From: Methylomonas sp.
GTDB taxonomy: Bacteria > Pseudomonadota > Gammaproteobacteria > Methylococcales > Methylomonadaceae
DNA: 64,000 bases
Reading direction: 5' to 3'
NCBI RefSeq assembly: GCF_023228165.1
Contig: NZ_JALOBS010000007.1
Span: 1 to 64,000, forward strand
Position 1 is the first letter of the stretch. Every line of letters begins with the position of its first letter. Under the pieces are notes generated by a model. The model was not told where the DNA came from and ran no database searches. It saw only the letters and a program-made list of their open reading frames with translations. This document shows, piece after piece, positions 41,731-50,280 of this stretch. Position numbers and translations under genes: made by a program.

Positions 41731-43596
41731 TCAGGGTTCCAAATCCAAAGAACGGGTATCCGGCAAGGGACTTAATAGGGGTTGCTGTTCATTCGGCATC
41801 AACATCAAGCCGTCCTGATTAAACTGCTGCTGTTTCTCGCGCATGTAATTGTATTTATCGTAAGTCAACCCGGTTGACTGCCGGCCCTCGCGAATGATTC
41901 GCGGCCGCAAGAACACCATCAAATTAGTCTTGTTAACCGTGGTGGTGGTGGACTGAAACAAATAACCCAACAACGGAATATCGCCCAATATCGGCACCTT
42001 GTCGACAACCTCGTTGACGTCATCCTTGATTAAGCCGCCCAGTACCAACACCTTGCCGTCATCGACCAGAACCGAGGTCTCGATCTGCCGCTTGTCGAAG
42101 CTTTGCCCATCGCCGGTCACGCTGGACACTTCCTGCGTGACCTTCAGCTTGACCGCATCGCCTTCGTTGATTTGCGGCAATACCTTAAGTTTAATGCCCA
42201 CATCCTGGCGTTGCACGGTGGTAAACGGATTGCTGGCCCCCGAGGTATTGGTGGTGAAGCTGCCGGTATTCAACGGAATATTCTGGCCGACGATGATGCT
42301 GGCCTCTTCGTTATCCAAGGTCACCAGGGAAGGTGTCGACAATACGTTGACATCGGTATTGGTGGCGAAGGCATTTATCAAGGCCTTGATTTCACTCCCC
42401 GCCAGATAACCCACGCTTAGGCCTTTACCCACCGATGTGACAAATTGAGAAAAATCGAGTGAATTTTTGTCATCCTTCCGGTAGGCGCCAAAAACGTTCC
42501 CACCCTGTTTGGTTTGCCATTCCACCCCGAGTTGCTGATTTTTGTCGTAGCGCACTTCCGCAATAATGGCTTCGATATGTACCTGCGCCCTGCGCACATC
42601 CAGTTGCCGCACCACGCCCTTCAAGGTACGCATCTTATCTTGCGGCGCCGTGATAATTAGCGAGTTGGAGGCTTCGTCGGCACGCACGTCGAAAATTTTG
42701 TCGGTATTGGCCTTGGTTTTAGCCTTGTCGGCACTGTCGTCCTTCAACGAGCCGACGCCGGTCAGAGTTTCCACCAAATCCGTGGCCAAGGCATAGCGCA
42801 TATAGATCACTTCGGTATTGCCGTCTTTTTCGATCGGCGCGTCCAGAGTAGCAATCAAGGCCCGCATTTGCAGGCGGGTGTCTGGATTGCCGCCGATGAT
42901 AATGCTATTGGTGCGTTCGTCGGCTACCAACGGTGGCGCTACTGCGGTGGTTCTTCCGGCATTGCTGGTGCTGATCAGATTGTTCAAGGGTTGGATCAAG
43001 TCCACGGCATTGCCATGGCGCAGATTAATCACCTCTATGTTTTGGGCGTCGCTTCTGTCGACTTGCCTTATCATCATTTCCACCCGCTGCACATTGGCGG
43101 CGGTATCGGAGATGATCACGGTATTGCTCTCGGGCACCGCCGCCATAAAGGCATATTGCGGCATCAACGGCATCAACGTCTGCACCAACTGATTGGCATC
43201 GACATGCTGGACTTGCACGATACGGGTTTGTTGTTCGTCGCCGTTTTTTAAATCGGCCCGCATCTCACTTGGCTCGCCGTCTTGCTTGGCGGTGGTATTG
43301 GGCACGATTTTGATAATGTTGCCGTTGGGAATTGCCGAGTAGCCATGAACTTTTAAGATCGACAAAAACACATCATATACCTGGGCCGCACGCATGGGCG
43401 TGGATGTCACCACGGTGATGTTGCCGGTAATACGCGGGTCGATCACAAAATTTTTACCGGTGGCGTCCGCCACGGTTTCGATCAAAGCCCGGATATCCAC
43501 ATCCTTAAGGTTCAGGGAAAATTCCTGCTGCTCCGCCCAGCTTATTTGGCATAACAAAACCAATAGCCAGCCCAGCCACACGCGTGTTTTTTTCAT
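41731..43596 (-). CDS. gspD: Type II secretion secretin GspD
   Basis: GspD is the outer-membrane secretin pore. The 621-residue protein has a signal peptide (cut near SWA-EQ, residue 21), an N0 domain (FSLNLKDVDIRALIETVADATGKNFVIDP), N1-N3 domains (about 100-320), and the secretin core (about 330-580; VLSTPSLVTLDNEEASIIVGQNIP, LVLGGLIKDDVNE, VPILGDIPLLGYLF). A short Gln/Pro-rich S-domain-like tail follows. No lipobox is present and no pilotin gene is nearby. Confidence 0.97.
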   Translation of the reverse strand: MKKTRVWLGWLLVLLCQISWAEQQEFSLNLKDVDIRALIETVADATGKNFVIDPRITGNITVVTSTPMRAAQVYDVFLSILKVHGYSAIPNGNIIKIVPNTTAKQDGEPSEMRADLKNGDEQQTRIVQVQHVDANQLVQTLMPLMPQYAFMAAVPESNTVIISDTAANVQRVEMMIRQVDRSDAQNIEVINLRHGNAVDLIQPLNNLISTSNAGRTTAVAPPLVADERTNSIIIGGNPDTRLQMRALIATLDAPIEKDGNTEVIYMRYALATDLVETLTGVGSLKDDSADKAKTKANTDKIFDVRADEASNSLIITAPQDKMRTLKGVVRQLDVRRAQVHIEAIIAEVRYDKNQQLGVEWQTKQGGNVFGAYRKDDKNSLDFSQFVTSVGKGLSVGYLAGSEIKALINAFATNTDVNVLSTPSLVTLDNEEASIIVGQNIPLNTGSFTTNTSGASNPFTTVQRQDVGIKLKVLPQINEGDAVKLKVTQEVSSVTGDGQSFDKRQIETSVLVDDGKVLVLGGLIKDDVNEVVDKVPILGDIPLLGYLFQSTTTTVNKTNLMVFLRPRIIREGRQSTGLTYDKYNYMREKQQQFNQDGLMLMPNEQQPLLSPLPDTRSLDLEP

Positions 43597-43623
43597 TGCA
43601 ATGGTATTGAATAGAAAGGTGAA

Positions 43624-44172
43624 TTATTGATTCGGTGCTGCCAACGAGATAGGATTTGGATCGAACGCCAAGGATTCCAATCGCTGCAGATGCTTTAAGA
43701 CCACCCGTGTTTTTTCGATACGCTGCAGAATAGCGTCTTCAGGCAAGGCTTCACCTTCGCGGTACTTTTGTTGCATGCCATCAGCGGATTGGATGATGGC
43801 ATAACTGTTATCCGACTGGCCGGACAGAAAAAACACACCCAACAATTTGAGTTGCAATGGGGTCGCCACTAATCTGATAGCAGTTGTCTCTGGCGCGACA
43901 GTTTCATCCTCTCCGAATAAATGCCAATCGGCGACTGCCAGATAATCGGGCGTGGAATCGGCATTTGTCGCTGCTATCGGCACCGCGAGTTCAGCTATCG
44001 CCGCCCCGGAAGCATCGTCCGGCAACGGCCAGGCGATAATGACCCAAATCAGATATAACGCGCTGAAAATACCGGCCGTTAGCGGCGGCAATGCAGCTTG
44101 CTCGTTGAATAATCGAATTGAAAATCGCGGTACCGCGATTTCATTTGCGGATAGTAACCATAACTTCGTCAT
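43624..44172 (-). CDS. gspC: Type II secretion protein GspC
   Basis: GspC bridges the inner-membrane platform and the secretin. The ATG at 44172 gives 182 residues; an upstream TTG at 44193 would lie before the predicted transcript start. Layout: short cytoplasmic start, one transmembrane helix (about 32-48), linker, and the HR domain (YLAVADWHLFGE, LKLLGVFFLSGQSDNSYAIIQSADGMQQKYREGEAL). No PDZ domain is present, so it is a short GspC. It heads gspC-D-E-F behind a strong Pho-box-like promoter. Confidence 0.88.
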   Translation of the reverse strand: MTKLWLLSANEIAVPRFSIRLFNEQAALPPLTAGIFSALYLIWVIIAWPLPDDASGAAIAELAVPIAATNADSTPDYLAVADWHLFGEDETVAPETTAIRLVATPLQLKLLGVFFLSGQSDNSYAIIQSADGMQQKYREGEALPEDAILQRIEKTRVVLKHLQRLESLAFDPNPISLAAPNQ

Positions 44173-44178
44173 GCGCAA

Positions 44179-44212
44179 ATTATGCGAAGTCAATATGACT
44201 GTTTTATGACAC
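44179..44212 (-). promoter_or_regulatory. Pho-box-like promoter of gspC-F
   Basis: The 18-mer at 44195-44212 reads GTGTCATAAAACAGTCAT on the minus strand, 16 of 18 to the Pho-box consensus, the best in the window. CATAAT (44179-44184) lies exactly 10 nt downstream. The start site would fall at or beside the gspC ATG, so the mRNA may be leaderless. Confidence 0.7.
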
Positions 44213-44375
44213 TCCTGTGGATTCTAGCTGAACTGAAGCTGGTTTATTAACCCAGAAGCGCTGTTGGCGGATATTGCCTTGAACTGGGCCAAGCCTAGTT
44301 AGGCGCGGGTTTACCTGTTTGACTATCGCGGCTGGCACACAGCTCAATCAGACAAAAAAGAACTTTGTAATCAAA

Positions 44376-44409
44376 CTGTTATAAAGTTGTAACATTAACG
44401 CAGTATTCT
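44376..44409 (+). promoter_or_regulatory. Pho-box-like promoter of the gene at 44469
   Basis: The 18-mer at 44376-44393 reads CTGTTATAAAGTTGTAAC, 14 of 18 to consensus and close to the E. coli phoA box. TATTCT lies exactly 10 nt downstream. It is divergent from the gspC promoter. Confidence 0.5.
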
Positions 44410-44468
44410 TCCCGAATTGTAAATTTAACCCCATCAGCTTTGGTCAATACTTTAAAAGGAAGCAGGCG

Positions 44469-44996
44469 TTGAGCGAGAACGAACTATTCAACGATCGGAA
44501 GTACATCGTATCCATGAGATTGAGCAATGCCGACCGCATTGCCGTCAGATCAACAGCAGCTCGATTGTTTGTCCGCGAGTCCAAACTGTACCGTTTTGCG
44601 ATTCATCATCTGTTGAACCGCCTGCACAGACTCAACGATGATGCTTGTTGCGGCAGCGATTTGTTATTGCTGTTTCTGGAATTCAAGGAAGAGTTATCAG
44701 TGCACCTGGAATTGAAGAAGCACCAGCTATTCAAGATTTTCAACGGCCGCAATACGCATCCGGAGAAATACGTGGCCATGGCGGATATAGAACTGCTGCT
44801 GATGCCGGACCACGCTGTTAGACAAAGATTACAAATGACGCCAGACGCCGCCAAAACCAAACATACGGAAACCAGAGTCTGGTTAAAAGGGTATTTTTTG
44901 GAGAAATACCAAATAACCGCGGACGAATATGCCGATTCCGACGACTTTACGGCCTTGGTCAATGACCTGCATCGTTCCTCGTACGAGATCGATTAA
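44469..44996 (+). CDS. Putative ribbon-helix-helix-type protein of unknown function
   Basis: This 175-residue protein is not assigned to a named family. Residues about 12-50 (KYIVSMRLSNADRIAVRSTAARLFVRESKLYRFAIHHLLNRL) have the strand-helix-helix spacing of ribbon-helix-helix DNA-binding domains; the rest is helical and charged. The frame starts with TTG at 44469 after AAGGAAGCAGG, giving a usable ribosome-binding site. The ATG at 44514 would remove part of the strand, so TTG is preferred. It is divergent from gspC and has its own Pho-box-like promoter. A regulator of the T2SS genes is possible but unproven. Confidence 0.7.
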   Translation: MSENELFNDRKYIVSMRLSNADRIAVRSTAARLFVRESKLYRFAIHHLLNRLHRLNDDACCGSDLLLLFLEFKEELSVHLELKKHQLFKIFNGRNTHPEKYVAMADIELLLMPDHAVRQRLQMTPDAAKTKHTETRVWLKGYFLEKYQITADEYADSDDFTALVNDLHRSSYEID

Positions 44997-45083
44997 CGTC
45001 ATTCGCCCCAATACCTGACCGATGGTCGGTTTGCCTGGCCGCCAAAAGACCGTTTACGCATCGCTAGGCTTACTGGGTTAGCT

Positions 45084-45641
45084 CTATAGCAGCTGCACTA
45101 AATCCAGTTCGAACATAATTGCATCTTCTCGACCATCCTTGGCAGGATAATAACCTTTGCGCACGCCGATTTCCCGAAAGCCGATTTGGCGGTACAGATT
45201 AACTGCCGCAATATTACTCGGACGCACTTCCAAATATAGCTTGTGAGCTCGAGACCTGGCATATTCGACCAGATGCTCCAGCATCTTTCGACCGGCTCCC
45301 TGGCGTTGAAAATCCGGACTGACGCTAATATTCATCACATGCGCCTCGCCGGCGGCAACCGAAATAATGCAATAGCCAACAATGTTATCTTCCGGCGCCT
45401 CGCAAACCCAGTTGACATAATTCATAGCCCGGAAGCAATCTTTAAACACACCTTCCGACCAAGGAAATTTGTAGTTTAAATTTTCGATTTTCAGCACACT
45501 GGGTAAATCACCATGATCCATTTTCCGCATTCTCAGCAAATCTCTGCTTTCCACGGAGCCAGGGAATATCTTGGCGTAGAATTCCCGATCGGCGTCGTAC
45601 AGCACGACATCTTTTAATTTATGTAGCAATTTCCACATCAT
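45084..45641 (-). CDS. rimI: Ribosomal protein bS18 alanine N-acetyltransferase RimI
   Basis: RimI acetylates the N-terminal alanine of ribosomal protein S18. The 185-residue protein has a GNAT fold (about 35-180) with the acetyl-CoA loop FQRQGAGRKML and the RimI-like tail LEVRPSNIAAVNLYRQIGFREIGVRKGYYPAKDGREDAIMFEL. It is about 35 residues longer than E. coli RimI because of an N-terminal extension. It starts 2 nt after the uracil-DNA glycosylase gene. Confidence 0.9.
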   Translation of the reverse strand: MMWKLLHKLKDVVLYDADREFYAKIFPGSVESRDLLRMRKMDHGDLPSVLKIENLNYKFPWSEGVFKDCFRAMNYVNWVCEAPEDNIVGYCIISVAAGEAHVMNISVSPDFQRQGAGRKMLEHLVEYARSRAHKLYLEVRPSNIAAVNLYRQIGFREIGVRKGYYPAKDGREDAIMFELDLVQLL

Positions 45642-45643
45642 TA

Positions 45644-46507
45644 TTATTTTTCTTGTAGCGATTGATAAACGGACAACGCAAATTGCAGATCGTCCCAGGC
45701 CTTGGCTTTTTCCGTTAATGCGCGTAACAGGTAAGCCGGATGGTGAACCACCACCAATGGAATATTTTCCAGTCGATGCAGTCTACCGCGTAATTTTGCC
45801 AGAGGTTGCTGGGTATTGAGTAAATTTTGTGCGGCAATGCGACCAACCGCTAAAATAATTTTGGGTTGCAACAGCGCAATCTGCTGCCGCAAAAAATCAT
45901 GACAGGCGGCCACTTCCTCGGCTTGCGGGTCACGATTGGCGGGCGGGCGGCATTTCAACACATTGGCAATAAAGACTTCCTCCCGCGCCAAACCGATTGC
46001 CCGCAACATTTCATTCAATAGCTGGCCTGCTTTGCCGACGAACGGTTCGCCCTGCAAATCTTCGTTTTGCCCCGGCGCTTCGCCGATCAGCATCCAGCCG
46101 GCATGATGGTTACCCACCCCAAACACGGTTTGGGTGCGGGTTTCGCATAAACCGCAGGCATGGCACGCGGCAACCTGTTGTTGCAGCTCGCTCCAAGCAT
46201 GATCGCCGGCATGGGATAATTGCCTAGCTTGGGCTGAGGGTAATGAAGCCCTGTACTCGAGCGCTTCACTTGGAGCAACGGTACTTTGATTTAGGTCTTT
46301 TCGATCGGCTTCACGCCGTTCGGCAATTGTGCCCGGCATTGCGCCTTGTGCCCTTGACGGTATACCTCCCGCATCCCCGCAGTCGTCAGCCTGTCCTGTG
46401 TGTTCCGGTTCGTCAACCGCCGGCGCAGCGGTGACGGGCTGATATCTGGGTACCCAGACGTCGATGCCCATCGCCTCCAAGTACTGCAAACGGGTTGCGT
46501 TATCCAT
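45644..46507 (-). CDS. Family 4 uracil-DNA glycosylase
   Basis: Removes uracil from DNA. The 287-residue protein has a variable N-terminal linker (about 1-115) and a family 4 UDG domain. It carries the active-site motif GEAPGQNEDLQGEPFVGKAGQLL, four Cys for a 4Fe-4S cluster (ACHACGLCETR, NVLKCRPPANRDP plus a later Cys), and the HHPAYLLR motif. The N-terminal linker region resembles that of fusions with DNA polymerase-related segments in other bacteria, but no extra domain is recognisable here. It lies 12 nt after leuA. Confidence 0.92.
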   Translation of the reverse strand: MDNATRLQYLEAMGIDVWVPRYQPVTAAPAVDEPEHTGQADDCGDAGGIPSRAQGAMPGTIAERREADRKDLNQSTVAPSEALEYRASLPSAQARQLSHAGDHAWSELQQQVAACHACGLCETRTQTVFGVGNHHAGWMLIGEAPGQNEDLQGEPFVGKAGQLLNEMLRAIGLAREEVFIANVLKCRPPANRDPQAEEVAACHDFLRQQIALLQPKIILAVGRIAAQNLLNTQQPLAKLRGRLHRLENIPLVVVHHPAYLLRALTEKAKAWDDLQFALSVYQSLQEK

Positions 46508-46519
46508 ACCACTTACAGG

Positions 46520-48064
46520 CTAAACATCGCCTTTTTGCGGATGCTGCCTCTGGTCAACACTTTGCAGCTTGTTGACCGCATTGATATAGGCCTTGGCCGA
46601 AGCAATCACAATATCGGTATCGGCGCCGGAACCGTTGACGATACGTCCGGCATGTTCCAGCCGCACGGTCACTTCACCCTGCGCGTCGGTACCGTTGGTG
46701 ATGTTGTTGACCGAATACAAGGCCAAAATAGCCCCGGTTTTGACTAAGCTTTCAATTGCTTTCAAGCTGGCGTCCACCGCACCGCCGCCTTGCGCGCAGC
46801 CGGTCATTTCCTTGCCCTCTACGCGGATCGTCACGGTAGCATTGGGTACTTCGCCGGTTTCTGAACAGACTTTCAGCGCCACCAATTTGATGTGCTCGTC
46901 CTCGGCCTCGAAACCTTGTTCGGAAATCAAAGCTTGCAAGTCTTCATCGAAAATATCATGTTTTTTGTCCGCCAACTGTTTGAAGCGGAAAAAGGCGTCG
47001 TTCAGCTCGGCTTCACTATCAAACTGGGCGCCCAATTCGGCCATGCGGGTTTTAAAGGCATTGCGGCCGGAGTGCTTACCCAACACCATGCGGTTGGTAG
47101 TCCAACCCACGTCTTCAGCGCGCATGATTTCGTAAGTCTCGCGGTTTTTCAACACCCCATCCTGATGAATGCCGGATTCGTGCGCAAAGGCATTGGCACC
47201 GACAATGGCTTTATTGGGCTGCACCGGAAAGCCGGTAATCGACGACACCAATTTCGAACAGGTGACGATTTCGCGGGCATCCAAACTGCTATCGCAACCA
47301 AAAAAGTCCTGTCGCGTGCGCACCGCCATCACCACCTCTTCCAAGGACGCGTTGCCGGCACGTTCGCCCAAACCGTTAATAGTGCATTCCACCTGACGGG
47401 CGCCGTTCATCACAGCGGACAGGGAATTGGCCACCGCCAAGCCCAAATCGTTGTGGCAATGTACGGAAAAAATCGCCTTGTCGGAATTGGGTATGCGCTG
47501 GATCAAATTGGCGATGGTGGCGCCGAATTGCTGCGGCATGCTGTAACCGACCGTATCCGGAATATTCAAGGTGCGAGCGCCGGCGTCGATCACCGCTTCC
47601 AAAATCCGGCACAAGAAGTCCTCCTCCGAGCGACCGGCATCTTCCGGCGAGAACTCCACGTTATCGGTATATTGGCGAGCGCGTTTGACCGCTCTTACCG
47701 CATATTCGATGACCTGATCCGGCTGCATGTTCAGCTTCTTCTGCATGTGAATCGGCGAGGTGGCGATAAAGGTATGGATGCGCGAGCTTTGCGCACCTTT
47801 CAAGGCTTCGCCGGCCCTATCGATATCTTTATCCAGCGCCCGCGCCAAACCGCACACCGTACTATCTTTAATCGCGTCGGCCACGGCCTGCACCGCTTCG
47901 AAATCGCCCTGACTGGCGGCAGGAAAACCGGCCTCGATCACGTCGACTTTCATGCGCTCCAATGCCCTGGCAATCCGCACTTTTTCATCGCGCGTCATCG
48001 ACGCCCCCGGACTTTGCTCGCCGTCGCGCAAAGTTGTATCAAAAATTATCAATTTGTCTTTCAT
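46520..48064 (-). CDS. leuA: 2-isopropylmalate synthase
   Basis: Catalyses the first committed step of leucine synthesis (2-ketoisovalerate plus acetyl-CoA). The 514-residue protein has the DRE-TIM metallolyase signature TLRDGEQSPGASM near the start, the metal-site motif VHCHNDLGLAVAN, a NGLGERAGNASLEE block, and a C-terminal LeuA regulatory domain (about 390-500), which provides leucine feedback. The length matches the long gammaproteobacterial form. A leucine-rich leader ORF precedes it. Confidence 0.97.
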   Translation of the reverse strand: MKDKLIIFDTTLRDGEQSPGASMTRDEKVRIARALERMKVDVIEAGFPAASQGDFEAVQAVADAIKDSTVCGLARALDKDIDRAGEALKGAQSSRIHTFIATSPIHMQKKLNMQPDQVIEYAVRAVKRARQYTDNVEFSPEDAGRSEEDFLCRILEAVIDAGARTLNIPDTVGYSMPQQFGATIANLIQRIPNSDKAIFSVHCHNDLGLAVANSLSAVMNGARQVECTINGLGERAGNASLEEVVMAVRTRQDFFGCDSSLDAREIVTCSKLVSSITGFPVQPNKAIVGANAFAHESGIHQDGVLKNRETYEIMRAEDVGWTTNRMVLGKHSGRNAFKTRMAELGAQFDSEAELNDAFFRFKQLADKKHDIFDEDLQALISEQGFEAEDEHIKLVALKVCSETGEVPNATVTIRVEGKEMTGCAQGGGAVDASLKAIESLVKTGAILALYSVNNITNGTDAQGEVTVRLEHAGRIVNGSGADTDIVIASAKAYINAVNKLQSVDQRQHPQKGDV

Positions 48065-48148
48065 GAGAACTCCGTCATGAAACGTTCGGCTCGATAGGCC
48101 GAGTAACAGAAAAAGGGTTTATTTTTAGGTAGATAGAATGTGCGCCCC

Positions 48149-48247
48149 TCAGGGCAGCAGCAGTCTTAAAGACAGGGCGAACGGAAAGCCGCCGGGGAAC
48201 GGCAAGCAAATCAAATCAGCAAAATGAATGTGTGACTGAATGTTCAT
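48149..48247 (-). CDS. Leucine-rich leader peptide of leuA (attenuator candidate)
   Basis: A 32-codon ORF, MNIQSHIHFADL...ALSLRLLLP, ends 84 nt before leuA. Seven Leu codons occur, five of them in the last eight positions (LSLRLLL), the arrangement of amino-acid-responsive leader peptides. GCCC-TGAG-GGGC forms a hairpin around its stop, and other inverted repeats lie between the stop and leuA (TCGGC...GCCGA, 48086-48102). I could not find a T-rich terminator, so the mechanism (attenuation or translational coupling) is open. A TATAGT lies about 10 nt upstream and there is no clear ribosome-binding site. Confidence 0.65.
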   Translation of the reverse strand: MNIQSHIHFADLICLPFPGGFPFALSLRLLLP

Positions 48248-48313
48248 GGCTAGGAACTATACTGCATTGCGGGAATAGGCTCAAGTATCCGATGCCACGC
48301 CGTTGAACGCCGG

Positions 48314-48664
48314 TTAATACACCATGGCGTGATCGACTAAATATCGGCCATTTTTTTCCACCAAAACCATTTCCGCGACAAACTCGCCTGCCTGTTTGCT
48401 GCAGCGCTGCTTCCAGATCACCGCCACCGAATCGGGCCGCCGAAAGATCGCCACAAACTCCCGCTCCGCAAAATAGCCCCATTCGGCTTGATAGCGTTTG
48501 CAGATTTCTTGCAAATACGCCTCGCTGACGATGGCGTTCATTCTGTCGCTAAAATCCCGGGTATGCTTGGCGTGATCAATTTCGGTCGAACCCACCATCA
48601 GGTTATCCATGATGGGATTGGCGACCGCCAGAATTTCCGCATCGGACTTGTTGGCTAAGTTCAT
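48314..48664 (-). CDS. Conserved-looking small protein of unknown function
   Basis: I do not recognise a family. This 116-residue soluble protein has no signal peptide. The N-terminal half is helical (KSDAEILAVANPIMDNLMVGSTEIDHAKHTRDFS) and the C-terminal half is strand-rich (EFVAIFRRPDSVAVIWKQRC, EFVAEMVLVEKNGRYLVDHAMVY), a layout seen in NTF2/SnoaL-like or small enzyme-associated folds. It starts 19 nt after ubiB and so ends the hslV-ubiB run. Confidence 0.8.
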   Translation of the reverse strand: MNLANKSDAEILAVANPIMDNLMVGSTEIDHAKHTRDFSDRMNAIVSEAYLQEICKRYQAEWGYFAEREFVAIFRRPDSVAVIWKQRCSKQAGEFVAEMVLVEKNGRYLVDHAMVY

Positions 48665-48683
48665 AAATATACCTGTTGCTGAA

Positions 48684-50261
48684 TTAACCCAGCCAACTGC
48701 TTAACATAGGCGATTGCAGCAATATCGTGCCGGCCACCATCAACGCGCCGGTTAAAATCGCCCACAGGGTGCGGTTGCTATTCCGATTTAGCTGTTTACG
48801 CAGCTGGGCCATTTCCAGATTATGTTGCTGAACCTGCTGCTGCATCTGGGCATTGCTTTGCAGAGCCTGAAAGATTAGGGCCGGAAATTCCGGCAGTTGC
48901 TCGGTCATTTCGGGCAACTTGGACAGCAGCTCCTTGATTTTGGCCGCCGGGCCGAGTCGCTGTTTGAACCAGTTTTCCAGAAACGGCTTGGCGGTTTGCC
49001 ACAAATCCAGATCGGGATACAGTTCACGTCCCAGGCCTTCAATATTCAACAGGGTTTTTTGCAATAACACCAATTGCGGTTGTACCTCCATGTCGAAACG
49101 GCGGGCGGTCTGGAATAACCGCAACAACAACAAACCGAAGGAGATATCTTTTAGGGGCTTCTCGAAAATCGGTTCGCAGACGCAACGTATCGCCGCCTCG
49201 AACTCTTCCACCCGAGTGGTCGGCGATACCCAGCCCGATTCGATATGCATTTCCGCCACACGGCGATAGTCGTGATTGAAAAACGCCAAAAAATTTTCCG
49301 CTAGATAGCGTTGATCGGTATTCGACAGGCTGCCGACGATACCGAAATCCACCGCCAGATATTTGTCCGGCAATTGCACGAAAATATTGCCGGGATGCAT
49401 GTCGGCATGGAAAAAATTATCCCGAAACACCTGGGTAAAAAAGATTTCCACCCCGCGCTCGGCCAGCTTTTTAAAATCGGCATGGCCCTCACGTAATGCC
49501 TGAATATCGCCGACGGGAATACCGTAAATACGCTCCATCACCAGTACCTTGCGCCGCGTCAATGGCCAATGTATCTCAGGAATATATAAGGAATCGGATT
49601 TTTTAAAATTATTGCGAATCGCACTGGCATTGGCAGCCTCGCGCAGCAAATCCAGCTCGTCGAGAATGGTTTTTTCGAACTCGGCCACTACTTCCGTGGC
49701 TCGTAACCGGCGCGCATCACTCCAGAAGCGTTCGGCCAGCCGCGCCAATTCATAGAGCAGACCGACGTCGGAATGGATTTTGTCTTCGATATCCGGACGC
49801 AAGACTTTAACGATGACATCTTCGCCGCTTTTCAGTTTAGCGGTATGTACTTGCGCCACCGACGCGGAAGCCAAAGGTTGCGACTCGAATTCGTCGAAAG
49901 CCTCTTCGATAGTCCGGCCTAATTGTTCCTCGATAATGTTACGCGCGGTTTCGGCGGAAAATGGCGGCACCCTGTCCTGCAACTTGACCAGCTCTTCGGC
50001 GATGTCCTCCGGCAGTAAATCCTTACGGGTCGACAAGGTTTGCCCGAACTTGACGTAAATCGGCCCTAAATCTTCCAGAGTGCGGCGAATCCGCACGCCG
50101 CGGGATTCCGTGGGTTTACGAAACCAAAATGTGGGAGAAAAATAGGCCAGATAACGAATCGGTCGCAGTAAATGGGTTTTTAAGACGATCTCATCCAGGC
50201 CGTGTGTCATCATCACCCAATTGATATGGATGAGGCGCATGAGAATTTTGGGGTGTATCAC
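48684..50261 (-). CDS. ubiB: Ubiquinone biosynthesis kinase-like protein UbiB
   Basis: UbiB is an atypical ABC1/ADCK kinase-like ATPase needed for ubiquinone synthesis. The 525-residue protein has the KxGQ-type motif YVKFGQTLSTRKDLLP, an Ala-rich nucleotide loop (ASASVAQVHTAKL), the catalytic-loop equivalent HADMHPGNIFVQ and VDFGIVGSL in place of the DFG. Two C-terminal membrane helices follow (about 480-525). The family length is about 546. It follows ubiJ by 19 nt. Confidence 0.95.
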   Translation of the reverse strand: MIHPKILMRLIHINWVMMTHGLDEIVLKTHLLRPIRYLAYFSPTFWFRKPTESRGVRIRRTLEDLGPIYVKFGQTLSTRKDLLPEDIAEELVKLQDRVPPFSAETARNIIEEQLGRTIEEAFDEFESQPLASASVAQVHTAKLKSGEDVIVKVLRPDIEDKIHSDVGLLYELARLAERFWSDARRLRATEVVAEFEKTILDELDLLREAANASAIRNNFKKSDSLYIPEIHWPLTRRKVLVMERIYGIPVGDIQALREGHADFKKLAERGVEIFFTQVFRDNFFHADMHPGNIFVQLPDKYLAVDFGIVGSLSNTDQRYLAENFLAFFNHDYRRVAEMHIESGWVSPTTRVEEFEAAIRCVCEPIFEKPLKDISFGLLLLRLFQTARRFDMEVQPQLVLLQKTLLNIEGLGRELYPDLDLWQTAKPFLENWFKQRLGPAAKIKELLSKLPEMTEQLPEFPALIFQALQSNAQMQQQVQQHNLEMAQLRKQLNRNSNRTLWAILTGALMVAGTILLQSPMLSSWLG

Positions 50262-50280
50262 GGCAAAGTCCTTGTGTTTA

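Noticed and set aside
46892..48097. 401-codon open frame on the plus strand over leuA
   Set aside because: leuA is unambiguous on the other strand; the product has the His/Gly/Phe-rich look of an antisense frame.
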